DNA from: Deuterostichococcus epilithicus
Taxonomy: Eukaryota > Chlorophyta > Trebouxiophyceae > Prasiolales > Stichococcaceae
Length of the DNA stretch: 64,000 nt
Direction of reading: 5' to 3'
NCBI GenBank assembly: GCA_033439295.1
Contig: JAVTLE010000010.1
Location: 1,178,001-1,242,000, forward strand
The notes under the pieces are model-generated. The model was not told the DNA's origin. It worked only from the letters and a program-made list of their open reading frames with translations, and made no database searches. Positions 1-11,700 of this stretch are shown here, piece after piece. The position numbers were made by a program, and so were the translations under genes. The stretch's first letter is position 1. Every line of letters begins with the position of its first letter.

Positions 1-3000
1 GAACGGGCTGAGGGTGCGTCCGGCGGCAACAATGGCGGCAACAACGGCGGTGACCGTCGCCCACAGCAGCGGCCACAGGGACAGGACCAGCAGGACCGCC
101 GGCCGCAGCGCCCTCAGCAGCAGCAGCAGCGGCAAGGCGGCAATGGCGCAGCCGCACTAAACGGGCGTCCGCAGCAGCAGCAGCGTCCGCCCGCGGCGGG
201 AGCAGCGCCGCCTTCGACATCAGACCGCGGCCGGCGTGGCAGGCGTACCCGCGGCGGCGAGGCAGAGGACGGGTGAGTGACGCTATACAGCTGGCCTCTC
301 ACCACGCATCTGACGGAAAGCTGACTTCGACAGGGCGTGGCCCTCTGCACACCTGTGTGACGTGCGCCGTGGCGCTCCTCGCGTGCGCAGCCCTGTTTCG
401 AAACTCTCTGTGCCCATGTCGACAGGGCGGCGCGGCGAAAACGGCTGGAGATGGAGGCGAGCCGCCAGCGCACAGACGTGGGGCGGAGGCGCGAGACGCG
501 CGGCACTCGGCGGCGCGACCGCGCCATCGCGCGCGACGCGGCGGCGCCGGTGCGGCAGGACATCTTCGAGGTCGGCAGCGAGGGTCTGCCCGTCGAGGAG
601 CTGGCCAACAAGCTGGCGGTGCCGCCTGGCGAGGTCGTCAAGACTCTGTTTATGAAGGGCATCATGGTGCAAGTCAACCAGGCGGGTCCTCCCCGCTCAG
701 AACGAGCTGTGCCTGCTGTGCCTGCTGTGCCTGTGAGCACTCTGCTGTGTGCTGCCCTATCATCTGTATGCCCTGCCTTGCTTGCAGCCTGTCAGCTGCC
801 AGCTGCCCGAGGCAGGCGGAGGCATGGCTATGGGAGCTGTTTTTCGTTGTCTCGGGCAAGGCTGTCATGCAGTTCGGCCAGGCGGGAGTCACAGCGAGCC
901 GGCGGGAGTCACAGTGCTCGTTTTTCACCATCCCCCGCCCTCGACCCCACCTCGGCTGCAAAAGCACACCTGAATACGCATCGCCCACGTCAGACGCGCG
1001 CGGTTGAGATTGCTTCGCCATGCCGTTTGCCTGTAAAACCTCCTAAACCCTGCTGCAGGTGCTGGACCGGGACACGGTGCACATGGTGGTGGACGAATTC
1101 GAGGACGTGGAGATAGTTGACCGCGAGGCGGCCGCCTTGGAGGACTGGGCGCGCAAGACCACCGACTTCGTGGACGAGGAGGACCTCGACTTCTTGCTTC
1201 CGCGGCCCCCGGTCGTCACCATCATGGGCCACGTCGACCACGGGAAGGTGCGGCGGGCGGACATGGCTCGGGAGCTCTGGGTGCAGCGTGTGCTGTTCTC
1301 GCCGGTGACGCGGCAAGCCTGCCACGCCGCGGCTGCATGCATGGCAGCGTCACGTCTTGATGGCACACCCATCCCAGATGCGGGGCCCCTGTGACGGTCT
1401 CTCGGAATTTCACCTGAGCTGAATATTCGGTGCTGAACATGTTGACTGCTGACACCGCTGCATTCGCCGGGTTGCTCCGCTACAGGTCTACACTCTGTAT
1501 AGACATCAGTGGTTGATGAAATCACACTTTGTTTATTCTTTCTCTACTACCTGCAGACGTCGCTGCTGGACTTTGTGCGGAAGACCAAGGTGGCGGCCGG
1601 CGAGGCGGGCGGCATCACACAGGCCATCGGCGCATACACGGTGCAGGTGCCGCACGACGGCGAGAATGCGGCCATCACCTTCCTCGACACCCCGGGGCAC
1701 GAGGTGCGACGCCGCCTGTGTGTGCTGCTTGTTGCGGCCCTGCGTCGGGTGCAGCCACTTGCGTGTGCAAGCACCAAGACGAGAGCCTGGTCTCAAGAAG
1801 GCCCGCTGCGTACTGGCGAGTCGCGTGCAAGTTGCGGCGGGAGAGCCGGCAGGTTCGATCGCGTGCGGCGCCGTCGCGTCAGCGCGTGGCGCGTGCCCGC
1901 GTCTGGAGCCGCCGCGTCTCACGCGGCGCTCCCGCTGCAACGTCTGCAGGCTTTCAGCGCGATGCGCGCGCGCGGCACGAAGGTCACGGACGTGGCCGTC
2001 ATCGTGGTGGCGGCGGACGATGGGGTGCGGCCGCAGACGCAGGAGGCCATCAGCCACGCCAAGGCCGCCGGAGTGCCCATCATCATCGGCCTGAACAAGG
2101 CACGCTGCCTGCCTGCCTGCGTGTCAGCCCCGGCTCGGCCATGGGCGGCGGCCATGGAGGCAGGTCCTGCTGTGTGGGCGCCGTCCGTCTGCAAGTCGCA
2201 CGTCGCTGCTGGCGGGAGGACAGGCGCAGGCGAGACACCCGGCGCTGCTCCTCCAGGCACGAGGCTGCGTTTAGAAAGCTGGTTGACCAAGCATGATATC
2301 CGAAGACGCCTCCCCATCGCAGATCGACAAGGAGGGTGCGCAGCCGGAGCGGGTGAAGCAGGAGCTGGCGGACCTAGGGTTGCTGCCCGAGGAATGGGGC
2401 GGCCAGACCGCCATGGTCCCGGTGCGCTCGCTTTTGAACCTGAACAGCCGACGCCGCCTGGTCTCCGGGCGCTGCGTGAAATGTGTGCTGTTGAGATTGC
2501 ATGACAGGAGACCGCTCAGGAGCTGGGCAGCTCCGTTGTCCATCCCAGCGTTGTCTGCCTGTCACTTACGCCCTGAGCGGCAATGCCGAATGGCCCAGAC
2601 CTGTGAGCTTGCATGTTTTGGAATCAGGGACGGTTCCCCCTGCCTTTGCATCGTTCACTGCACTCAGCTGCAACCGCAACCCCTCTGACAAGGCCATCAC
2701 TCAGCTGCCATGTGCAAATCGCTACCATGTGGGTACCAGGACTAGGTACCCGAGCGGAGTCTGGTTTTGGTGAGGCACACATCAAACTACAAACCTCATC
2801 AGCACGCCCAGCTGACGGCGGCGTTCTCTGCCCTTGGCGACGCAGATCAGCGCCGAGGTCCGGCAGGGCGTGCATGCCCTGCTGCAGACGGTCTCTCTTG
2901 GCCGATGGCCTGCGGTTGAACCACGACAGAGGGCTGTCTCCCTGAACATGTTACACCACCCTCCGTGCAGATCAGTGCCGAGTTCGGGCAGGGGTTGGAC

Positions 3001-6000
3001 GACCCGCTGGAGACAATCCCTCTTGGCTGATGGTGTGCGGTTGCACCATGTCAGAGGAGTCCCTCCCTGAACATGTTGCCCCCATTCTCCACGCAGATCA
3101 GCGCCAAGTTCGGGCAGGGGGTGGACGACCTGCTGGAGACGATCCTGCTGCAGGCAGAGGTGGAGGAGCTGTCCGCCAACCCTGACCGCCCGGCGCGCGG
3201 CACCGTCATCGAAGCGCACCTGGACCGCCGCCGTGGCCCCGTCGCCTCGCTGCTGGTGCAGGCCGGCACCCTGCGCATCGGCGACATGGTCGTCGCCTCC
3301 GCCTCCTATGGCAAGGTGCCCACCCTGCTGCGTGGAAATGACCCCCTCCCCGACCGGTCTGGCAGGTTGCCATGGTGACACGCAAAACTTTGCACCAGCT
3401 GGTCGTCGCGTCCGTTTCATGCTTCAATTAGGCCAGTTGCGGACGTGTCTGGCGGAAGCGATGGCCCTCAGCCACCTGCTGCACCCTGAGCGTGCAGAGC
3501 GTAACAGCGCGCACGCTTATGACGATCTCCGGCCGCGTCTCCGTGCGCACCTCCAGGCCCTACACCCTAAACCCTAACCGAGCGCACGCCCCCGCAACGC
3601 AGGTCAAGTCGCTCACAGAGTCGACCGGCGACGTGGACTCAGCGACGCCGTCGTTGGCGGTCCAGATGGTGGGCCTCAACTCGGTGCCCACTGCTGGCGA
3701 TGAGTTCTACGTGTGCGAAGATGAGACGATGGCACGCAAGGCAGCGGAGCTCGCGGAAGACACCCAGGCAGGTTTCCAGTATGCGTCCTGAGGTGTTGAT
3801 CAGTGCGCATGAGTCTGAGGCGACTTGTGATGCTGGCTGGGGAGGGAGCGTGTGGCGCGAAAGCGGCCGGAGGCCGCTGCCGGGCAGCCGTAGCGGAACA
3901 ACTCTGGAGCGCCTGCTCGTGCTGCATCACATTCGCACGTTTGTGTACCTGAGTACCATGAACCTTCCCGCTGCGGTGGACGATCGTGTCCATCGAAGGG
4001 CTCCTGCGCACCTGCTGCCAGCCTGCTGGCTGACCAGCGGAGTGTCCCGACGTGAGCGTCCTCGCCCCACCCTGTGCAGCGCTTGGAGCGACTGGCGGCG
4101 TCGGCGGGCGGCGGCAACATCGTGACCACAAAGTCCTGGGCGTCCATGGACGACGACTCAGAGTCGCTGCAGCGCCTCAACGTCATCCTCAAGGTGCGGC
4201 ATTCATGTTCGACAAATCCTTCTCATACGCACCGCCCTCTGGGGTAGCAACACCAAACTGCGCCTGGCATGCAGCTACTTCACATGACGGGTGCTGGACT
4301 GGGTCACAGCGCAGGCGCCGTCTCACGACCGCCGAACGCACGGCAACACGAAGCGCAACCCCTGCCCTGAGATCCGTCCTCAAACCAGAGCCCTGTGCCC
4401 GGCCCACAGGCGGACGCGTCGGGGACAGTGGAGGCGGTCAAGGCGGCGCTGGGCGCGCTGCCGCAGGACTCTGTGCTGCTGCGCTTCCTGCTGGCGGCAC
4501 CCAACCAGATCACGACCTCCGACGTGGACCTGGCCGCCGCCTCGGAGGCCGTCATCCTAGGCTTCAATGCGGAGCCCTCGGAGGAGGTCGCCGCCTTCGC
4601 GAAGGAAAAGAGTGCGCTCCACCCTGCTGCCTTCCCAAAACTCAGGTCCGGCCTGCGGATGCTCCCGAGCCATCGCTGCAAGCGCTGCCTTTCCTGGTAA
4701 TGTGCTTGCGCTCAGGCAGGCTGCGCGTTGGCGCACTTGTGGCCGCTGCTGCTGATTGGCAAATGGTCGAAGGACTGTCAGCTCACACTGGCCATTCGGA
4801 TGCGCTTTATCGTAATTGATCTGACTTTATACAGCTGGCTGGCACTGTGCGGCCGGACACGACAGCCGCCCGTCACCAAAACTTCCGCTATCAGCTCGGC
4901 TCATGTGCGTCTGTCCTGCCCTGGGCTGCAGGCGTAACGCTGCGGTCGTACAACGTGATCTACGACCTGGTGGACGATGTTCGCGCTGCCATGGAGGGCC
5001 GCCTCAACACTATCGAGGAGCGCACTGAGATTGGCCAGGCCGAGGTGTGGCCCGCCCTTGACGTGGAAACCATGTCTCTTTCATCATCCACCTCCATTCC
5101 TCAATCATTCTGTACTTTGTTCTTGTGCCTCTGCTCCGTGGTGTTCGCCCTTCCGGAGCATCATCAAGCCCCGTCACCCTGGCGCTATGCGGCACCATGC
5201 ACCGAGCCTGCTGTGGCGCCGCGTCAGGGCGCCTCTGACCCATGGTGCCCTCTGGTCGAGTCGCACAACCGCGACAGGCCACTCACAAAGCCGCCTGTCC
5301 GCAAGCGCCTTTCCAGCATTACGCTGCGCCTTTGCGCCGTGTGCAGCCTTCCAGAGTTCTGGACGCGCATGCTGCCTGTTGGGTCCGGGCTGACCACACG
5401 CTGGCTGCTGGTTGCGCAGGTTCGGGCGACCTTCGGCTCCGGCAACCGCATCGTGGCGGGCTGCATGGTCAATGAGGGCGTGCTGCGCAAGGGCTGCTTC
5501 CTGGTCGTCAAGCGCGGCAAGAAGGTGCGGCGCTGTATGGCCGTGTGCTGCCGGCTCTATGACATGCAGATCTGCAGTCAGACTGACCCTCCTTGACAGA
5601 AGCGCTGCAGGACGGTCGCCAGAGTCGTAAGCGTGATCAAAGTGATCGCCCCTGCATTTGGCGGCAGCCAGCCTGAGGTCTCTCCGCTGAAGCTGACATG
5701 CTGCGTTTGGAAACCATCGTGGTGACTAAGTCTGAATTGATATTTGTTCACCTCTCGTCATGTGCACGGCGCCAGGTGGTGTTCGAGGGGCCGCTCACGT
5801 CGCTGCGGCGTGTGAAGGACGATGTGAAGGAGGTGTCGCACGGCCTGGAGTGCGGCATCCGCGTCGACGGCTTCACCGGCTGGCGCGAGGGCGATGCGGT
5901 CACGGCGTTCGCCGTCGCCGAGAAGCGGCGCACGCTGGAGGAGGCCGCTGAGGCGTCCGCTTCCATGGACGCCGCGCACGCCGCCTCCTTCAGCCTCGAC

Positions 6001-6012
6001 GAGGAGGAGTGA
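1..6012 (+). CDS. FUG1: Chloroplast translation initiation factor IF-2 (5' partial)
   Basis: GTPase that brings initiator fMet-tRNA to the 30S subunit of the organelle ribosome. The window opens inside a Gln/Asn/Gly/Arg-rich N-terminal exon (1-272, frame 1). Exons follow at 426-681, 1060-1248, 1557-1702, 1949-2099, 2323-2421, 3097-3315, 3603-3767, 4080-4193, 4410 to about 4621, 4932-5044, 5420-5524 and 5776-6012. G1 (GHVDHGK, then [14 protein letters not shown] across the intron), G3 (DTPGHE) and G4 (NK|ID, split by an intron) are intact; the second beta-barrel, the C1 domain ([14 protein letters not shown]) and the C2 domain ([15 protein letters not shown]-like) follow. Wording such as [25 protein letters not shown] and KRRTLEEA fits Arabidopsis FUG1 (chloroplast) better than mitochondrial IF-2. 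Three introns have GC donors. The transit peptide lies upstream of the window. Identity is near certain; the chloroplast destination is inferred from similarity. Confidence 0.95.
2841..3160 (+). repeat. Triplicated exon start inside IF-2 intron 6
   Basis: Three tandem units of about 125 bases begin at the same point, each with a CAG acceptor followed by ATCAG(C/T)GCC (acceptors at 2843-2845, 2968-2970 and 3094-3096). The third is the live exon ([16 protein letters not shown]). The second still reads as [16 protein letters not shown] before a stop, and the first is more diverged ([15 protein letters not shown]). The first two units also share the sequence after the exon-like part, including CTGAACATGTT. 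So the unit was exon start plus adjoining sequence, copied at least twice in tandem and then decayed. Confidence 0.9.
3558..3579 (+). repeat. Telomere-like CCCTAAA stretch in an IF-2 intron
   Basis: Three imperfect CCCTAAA-type units (CCCTACA, CCCTAAA, CCCTAAC) stand about 20 bases before the acceptor of the exon at 3603. CCCTAAA is the plant and green algal telomere unit. Single CTAAACCCT-like words also sit just ahead of other acceptors here (near 1040, 10820, 45838), where they probably serve as branch-point sequence, so a chance run of that signal is the simpler reading. Confidence 0.5.
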
Positions 6013-6536
6013 GGGCCGGGCGCAACGCTGGGTGGAGGGCGGGTGCGGCGTGGTGATTTCGCAAGATGGAGGGCGGGCGCCAGACTTTCATGTCTAGACA
6101 CAAGGGAGGTGGAACGAGCAGCGGCAGACACTGGGCGAGTGCATGGGTCGTCTGGCGGGACCTGGTTCTGATGACAAAGCTAGATGCCATGCATTGCAAC
6201 GCAACTGCTGCATTCTTGGTGGCCGCATTCCAATGTACTTGGTGCGATGTGGCAATGTGGGTGCGGCTGGCTCGTATGACACTGAACGTTGATATTTTCG
6301 GTCGTTTGGGCTGCATGACACAACGCTCTACCTAATTCGTTTCCGATGTGAGCTCTAGTGCCACCCAATCTGGTCACCTGGAAGTACGGCGCAATCGCAG
6401 CACCTTCGCTCGCACATATGCATAGGTACCTCTAGAAATCATACTTACTTCCTGCCTCGCTGCGAACAGATCGAAAATCCCACCATTTCTCCCACTGGCT
6501 CTACTGTGACATGCGCGCCATGCACCTGATATGGAA
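6013..6536. other. Intergenic, between two convergent gene ends
   Basis: Holds the 3' regions of the IF-2 gene (+) and the coiled-coil gene (-). I see no coding signal, no RNA gene and no clear polyadenylation word. The AT content is higher than in the flanking exons. Confidence 0.6.
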
Positions 6537-7825
6537 TCAGGATGCCGTGTGGCCAGACGAGAGCCCCTCGATGACTGCCTGCAGCCGCTTGATCTCCTCG
6601 TTTTTAGCTGCGAGGCAGTAAGCCAGACGTTGTCTGTGGATCTTTGAACATGCAGCAGCAGACACACATGACTGCCATGTGCAACGCTGCGCAGCAACTT
6701 GCTCACCGCTCAGCCCTACTGCTCACCGATAATCTCACTGTAGTGCAGCTTGAAGACGGCGGAGGTGTTCTCCATTTCCGACTGCACCTCCTTGACCTGG
6801 CAGTGGAATCAGTGATAGCCGTGAACGCCTGGAGCACAATCCGCGCTCATGACCAACAATTCTCTTGCAATGCGCCGATCGTCAAGGAGAACCAAGTCAC
6901 CGGGCTTGACCCGCGCAGCAGCAGCTCCCACGAATCAGGATGCGAAGTGCTGCATCATGGCAGGCGCAGCGTGCTTGCCTGCTGGTCACTGCGCCGCCGC
7001 GTCTGCTCCACATGCTCCAAGTGCTTTTGCAGCTCCTGGTTCTCCAGCGTCAGCGTTGCGACGCGGGCCTGCTGCGCCTGCACGCAGCAGTCTCCAACAC
7101 CGTCAAGACACTCAGCACAACCTGTTGTGTGCAGCAGCGCGCACAAGCCCCACGCAGCCTGTACAGGGACTCGATGCACACTGGCCAGTGTCTGCCGCAG
7201 CGTGCCGCTGCAGACCTGATGGGGACATCCCCGCATGAGCAGCACTGTGTGGTGTTTCCATCGTTGTCCAGAACGAGGTGCTACCTGGATGGTCTTCAGG
7301 TAGGCGACCTTGGGCTGCACCTGGTTGTATGCATCCTCGTCCAGGTACACCGCATCGTCCACAGCGTGCGCCAACCTGCGCGCATGCAGGAAGTCGGATG
7401 CACTGCAGCACATGTGCGTGCACGCAGGAAGCCAGATGCACTACAGCGACCATGTGCGTCGGACACCAAGCTGCTTGCATTGAAAGAGGCCCATGCACAC
7501 ACATGCATCCTTGCATCGTGCAATAATTGCGATCTGCTGGTGCAGTGGCGCACGTGTCCAGTGCGACGCGGGCATCCTCAATGTTGCCCAGCGCGGTTTC
7601 CCATCGGCCGAGCTGACCGTTGGCCGCCAGGTGGCCCGGCTCGGACGGCGCGGCGGCCGCAGCGGCATGTGTGCCATGCTGCAGCCTGCTGTGCGCGCTG
7701 CCGGCATGGGCGGGGCTGGCAGCGACGCCGCCAATGCTGCCCGGCATCCCGAGCGGCCCCGCGCCGGCGGGCGGAGTCCGCTTGGGGCTCTTGTTGTACA
7801 GGTACGAATAGCCAGGGTCCGCCAT
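6537..7825 (-). CDS. Small coiled-coil protein, not recognised
   Basis: The first exon starts at 7825 with MADPGYSYLYNKSPKRTPP, a low-complexity Gly/Ala/Pro head ending near NIEDARVALD. Further exons near 7364-7287 (VDDAVYLDEDAYNQVQPKVA), about 7085-6979 (ARVATLTLENQELQKHLEH), about 6798-6726 (VKEVQSEMENTSAVFKLHY) and about 6601-6537 (AKNEEIKRLQAVIEGL, stop) join in frame. The second half has heptad spacing typical of a coiled coil; the whole would be about 170-190 residues. The intron after SDQQ has a GC donor (6978-6977), and the intron after SEII splits a codon that completes as Ala. No enzyme motif is seen. It may be a cytoskeletal, centrosomal or tethering protein, but that is a guess. 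Confidence that it is a real gene is good; function is unknown. Confidence 0.65.
7378..7456 (-). repeat. Tandem copy of an acceptor region in the coiled-coil gene
   Basis: Two units of about 40 bases lie side by side, each containing GCAGGAAG(T/C)C(G/A)GATGCACT and CATGTGCG on the + strand. On the gene's own strand the downstream unit carries the live acceptor, and the upstream unit is a near copy of the pyrimidine-rich stretch and AG. It is a small example of the same local duplication seen in other introns. Confidence 0.7.
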
Positions 7826-8704
7826 GGGTGACGCGCCCGCCGTGTCACATTTGGGATTGTGCGAGGTCCACCGGTGCGGTGTGGCCGGCGAACTCACAGC
7901 GCCATAACGCTGCTGGATGCAGCGGACAACTAATCTGGGTCTACGTCTGCCCTCACGTGAAGGTCTGACAGATTTTCCTGCTTGAATTCGCCATGCGGCG
8001 GCGCGCGCGCTTGCCTTGTGTCCGGATGGCGCTGAGTGTTCAGAGGTTTGTCAGTAGCTTCGTGTTTTCTGACGGCAACAGGATCTGCAGTTCGAAAGCA
8101 AATCTCCGAGGCTCGCTTGTGTACGGAATTTGAGCCGAAAGTTCCCGAGAAAACGTTCCGACAGCAATTCCAAGAAAATTTCCGTCTACTTCGCGTCCGT
8201 ATTGCTTCGCCGACGTCTGAGTGTTCAGTAGTGGCTGTTTCAAACAGCGATGCACGGACGGCTGAATGCCTTATGGTTATTGGCTTGCAGACCGCCCGAA
8301 AGGAGCGGTCAGCTGATTAGCTATTGGCCTGGCCTAATTCCGCTACTGTACCGCGTCAGACAGAAGCGCCCAGTCCCTCACATGCTCAGAGGTTGCAGAA
8401 GCACATGCACCTGGAGCCTAATTCGAACGTTTTTAGTAGACGAAACACACGCGAGGACACAGAGGGCCCTGACCTGCCGAGCGTTTTGGACACAAACTGG
8501 CATCAGGCCCGACCAACAAGAAGCACATTGCAGAAGAGCGGCCAAGCAGCTGTGTGAGGCCTGCCAGATGCAGTAGACGTGCATGGAAGCAAATGACGGA
8601 GATCTGAGGCCGCTGAGGTTGCTTCTAAACACTTAGTCACAGCAGGCTATCCCGTGCAAGAAGGCAGCAGTGGACCGCAAAGCGCTCTGCAGGCCAGCGG
8701 CGTC
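7826..8704. promoter_or_regulatory. Shared upstream region of the coiled-coil gene and CUL3
   Basis: The two genes diverge from this 879-base stretch, so it should hold both promoters and 5' UTRs. About 8035-8320 is clearly less GC-rich than the surroundings and has open frames on both strands, but none shows similarity or codon bias I can recognise. No TATA box or operator could be assigned with confidence. Confidence 0.5.
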
Positions 8705-11700
8705 ATGTCGACAGGTCTCAAGCGGAAGCCGGTAATATTTCCCGTCCCGGCATCCCTCTGGAGGCAGCCAGGGCTGCTGTCTGTGCGTGCCCTGGTCAAC
8801 ATTAACCATGAAGCCTGGCAGCCGTGCTCCATGCCTTGGCCCCCCAGCTGGGTGATTTTTACTGTTGGAGGTGGACAGGCCTGCCACGGTGTTGTGGCAG
8901 CGGTTTCATATCACGGGCAGCCCGCAGCGCCCCAGACGCTGCGCTGCGCTGCGGGCTGCCCGTGATATGCAACGGATTTGTTGTGTAGCACTGCTCACTG
9001 AGCACTCATCTTGCGCGTGACGCAGTTCAAGATAGAACCATTCAAACACCCGCTGAAAGTGGACCCGCTGTGGGGAGGTGAGCAGGAATGCCATCTTTGC
9101 GCCTGCTGCTACTGTGTGCCAGCTCTGTTTGCCTGTGCATATCCCTGCAAGGCCTCACTCGAGACTGTTTCCGTATGCAGAGAAAACGTGGAAAGTGCTC
9201 GAGGATGCGATCCACGAGATCAACAACCACAATGCCAGCGGCCTCAGTTTCGAGGAGCTGTACAGGTGCGCTCGGTCTGCACACGGCACAGTACACGTTG
9301 CTGCTAACTGATGTCAGTGGCAGCGAAGCCCGAAAGACCATCGCGCAGCACTGCACAGCACGACGAGCTCACATAACACAGTCTCGGAAAGGTGACACAA
9401 AGATGACTCAACTTTGTCACTTCAACTATTCCTGCCTGCGCCGCAGGAACGCTTACAACATGGTCATCAACAAGTTTGGCGACCGGCTGTACAAGGGGCT
9501 GGTGGACACCATCACGGGGCACCTGCAGGACATTGCGGGCGCGATCGAGGAGGCGCAGGGCGAGAGCTTCCTGCGGGAGCTGAAAGCGCGGTGGGACAAC
9601 CACAACAAGTCCATGCAGATGATCCGCGACATCCTCATGGTGCGCCGCCGCCACAGAAAACAACAACAACAAAAGCCGCTGCCTCGCGAGGGTCAAGGAG
9701 TCCTCCCTCAGCGCTCAAGGCAGCCGCCAGTGCAAGGCGCGGTGGCTGCATGACGATACTGCTAGCAGCGGCATGGCCGGCGGGTCCTGCATGATGTTGT
9801 AGCCCCTGCCGCAGGGTATCACCTCGCGATTTTATGGTCAGCTGGCGCGGGCGTATCAACGAACCGGCAGCGAGCCAGCATTCCTTAGGCACCTGCTGCT
9901 GACACACGCCTCTGTGTCATTGTCGTGCAGTACATGGACCGCATTTATGTGAAGCACCAGAACAAGGTGCCGGTGCACCAGCTGGGGCTGAACTTGTGGC
10001 GCGACACGGTGGTGCGCTGCCCGCGCATCCGCGACCGGCTGCACGCCATCCTGCTGGACCTGGTCACCCGGGAGCGGTCGGGGGACGTCATCGACCGCTC
10101 CCTCATGCGCGCCACCACCATGGCAAGTGCCCGGTCGCCCCTGTTGCCCTGCCTCCGTGTGTTTCGGGGCGTCCAGGAGGTGTGCACATTGCAGGGGTGG
10201 GAACACCTCGTGCCTGCGCACTTGCTTGTGTCCCGTGGATGTTGGCAGATGTTGTCGTTGACATGGCCCTCAGCCACGGCGCTGCTGGCGGTTAGCCCAT
10301 CGAACCGAGGGCATGACTATCGGCGCCCTGTCGTCCAGGCCCAAGGCCAGGCCGGCGCGGCTATTGCTCAATTGAGACATGGCGCTGATTGTGGCGTTCT
10401 GCGCGCAGATGCTGGTGGATCTGGGGCATGATGTGTACCAGGACGAATTCGAGCGCGGCTTCCTGCAGACGGCAACCGAGGCATACCAGGTAGGTGCAAT
10501 CGGGCATCGCATGTTTGGATTTGGCACTGGGCCTGTCGCCTAGAGTGGCTGGCCGCAGCACCTGCCATAGCAGAAGGAGGGCCAGGGCAAGGGCGCACGG
10601 CGCTGCGCTCGCTGACTGGACTGCGCCCCCAAGCGTTGCAACAGCCCTGAGCCCCTTTTTCGCCTCGCCAGCGAAGTCAGATCCCGGGAGCAGGTTTCGG
10701 TCAGCGGCTGGCACCAGCCTGACCGATGGGCCGACAAGGCCCAGCCGGCGGCAGCGCCGCGAGTGCATCATCCGCGATCCTTTGTCGCGGCATCCAAGCT
10801 CAGGCAGTCCAAACTGAAAACCCTAAAACCCTTGTGCAGGCGGAGGCGCAGGAGTACCTGGCCGGGTGCGACGCGCCGGACTACCTGCGCAAGGCGGAGC
10901 GGCGGCTGGCGGAGGAGAGCGAGCGCGTGCGCAACTACATGGACCCGGGCTCCGACGCCAAGATCACACGCGTCGTCGAAACCGAGCTCATCCAGAAGCA
11001 GGTGCGGCGGCTTCCCCCTGCCACCAAAATTCCTGCTATGCAGTCCAGTACGCCGCACCTCTGAACCTGTGCTGCCCCTGAAACAGGCTCCGTGGATGCG
11101 CACCTGGCGGCGTGTCAGTCTGCAGATGATGGTAAACCCCGCTTGTCTGCGCATGCGTCAAGGCCATCCGTGTGCATACGCTAGTTGAGAGGCTGCTGAG
11201 GCCATCCGAGCCAGCCAGCCATCGCGAGCCTGTCACCTGGAGCTGCACGATTGTGGAGGACGCCACAGCGATGCAGTGTTTGCGCAACTGCTGTGGGGGT
11301 GCCCCCCACTCAGCACCGCCTCAACAACAGTCACACATGTGCCCCCTGGCGTGGCCTGCAAATGAAGACCCTGAGGGAGAAGGGGAACTCGGAGTTCAGC
11401 TCTTGACTGAAGACGCTGATGGAGACGCTGATGGAGACTTGTCCGCTGCCGCTGCGCGCAGATGAAGACGCTGATGGAGATGGAGAACTCGGGGTTCATA
11501 CCACTGATCGAGGGGCGCAAGTACGAGGACCTGGGCCGCATGTATGCGCTCTTCAAGCGTGTGCCCGGCGGTCTGGACCTGCTGCGCGCCACCATGGGCG
11601 CCTACATCCGCTCGACCGGCAAGGACCTCGTGCAGGCGCGAAGACCGCCACTTTTGCTCAGTGTTCAGGGTAGTCTGGGGAGCCCTGGCGCGCCCTGTGC

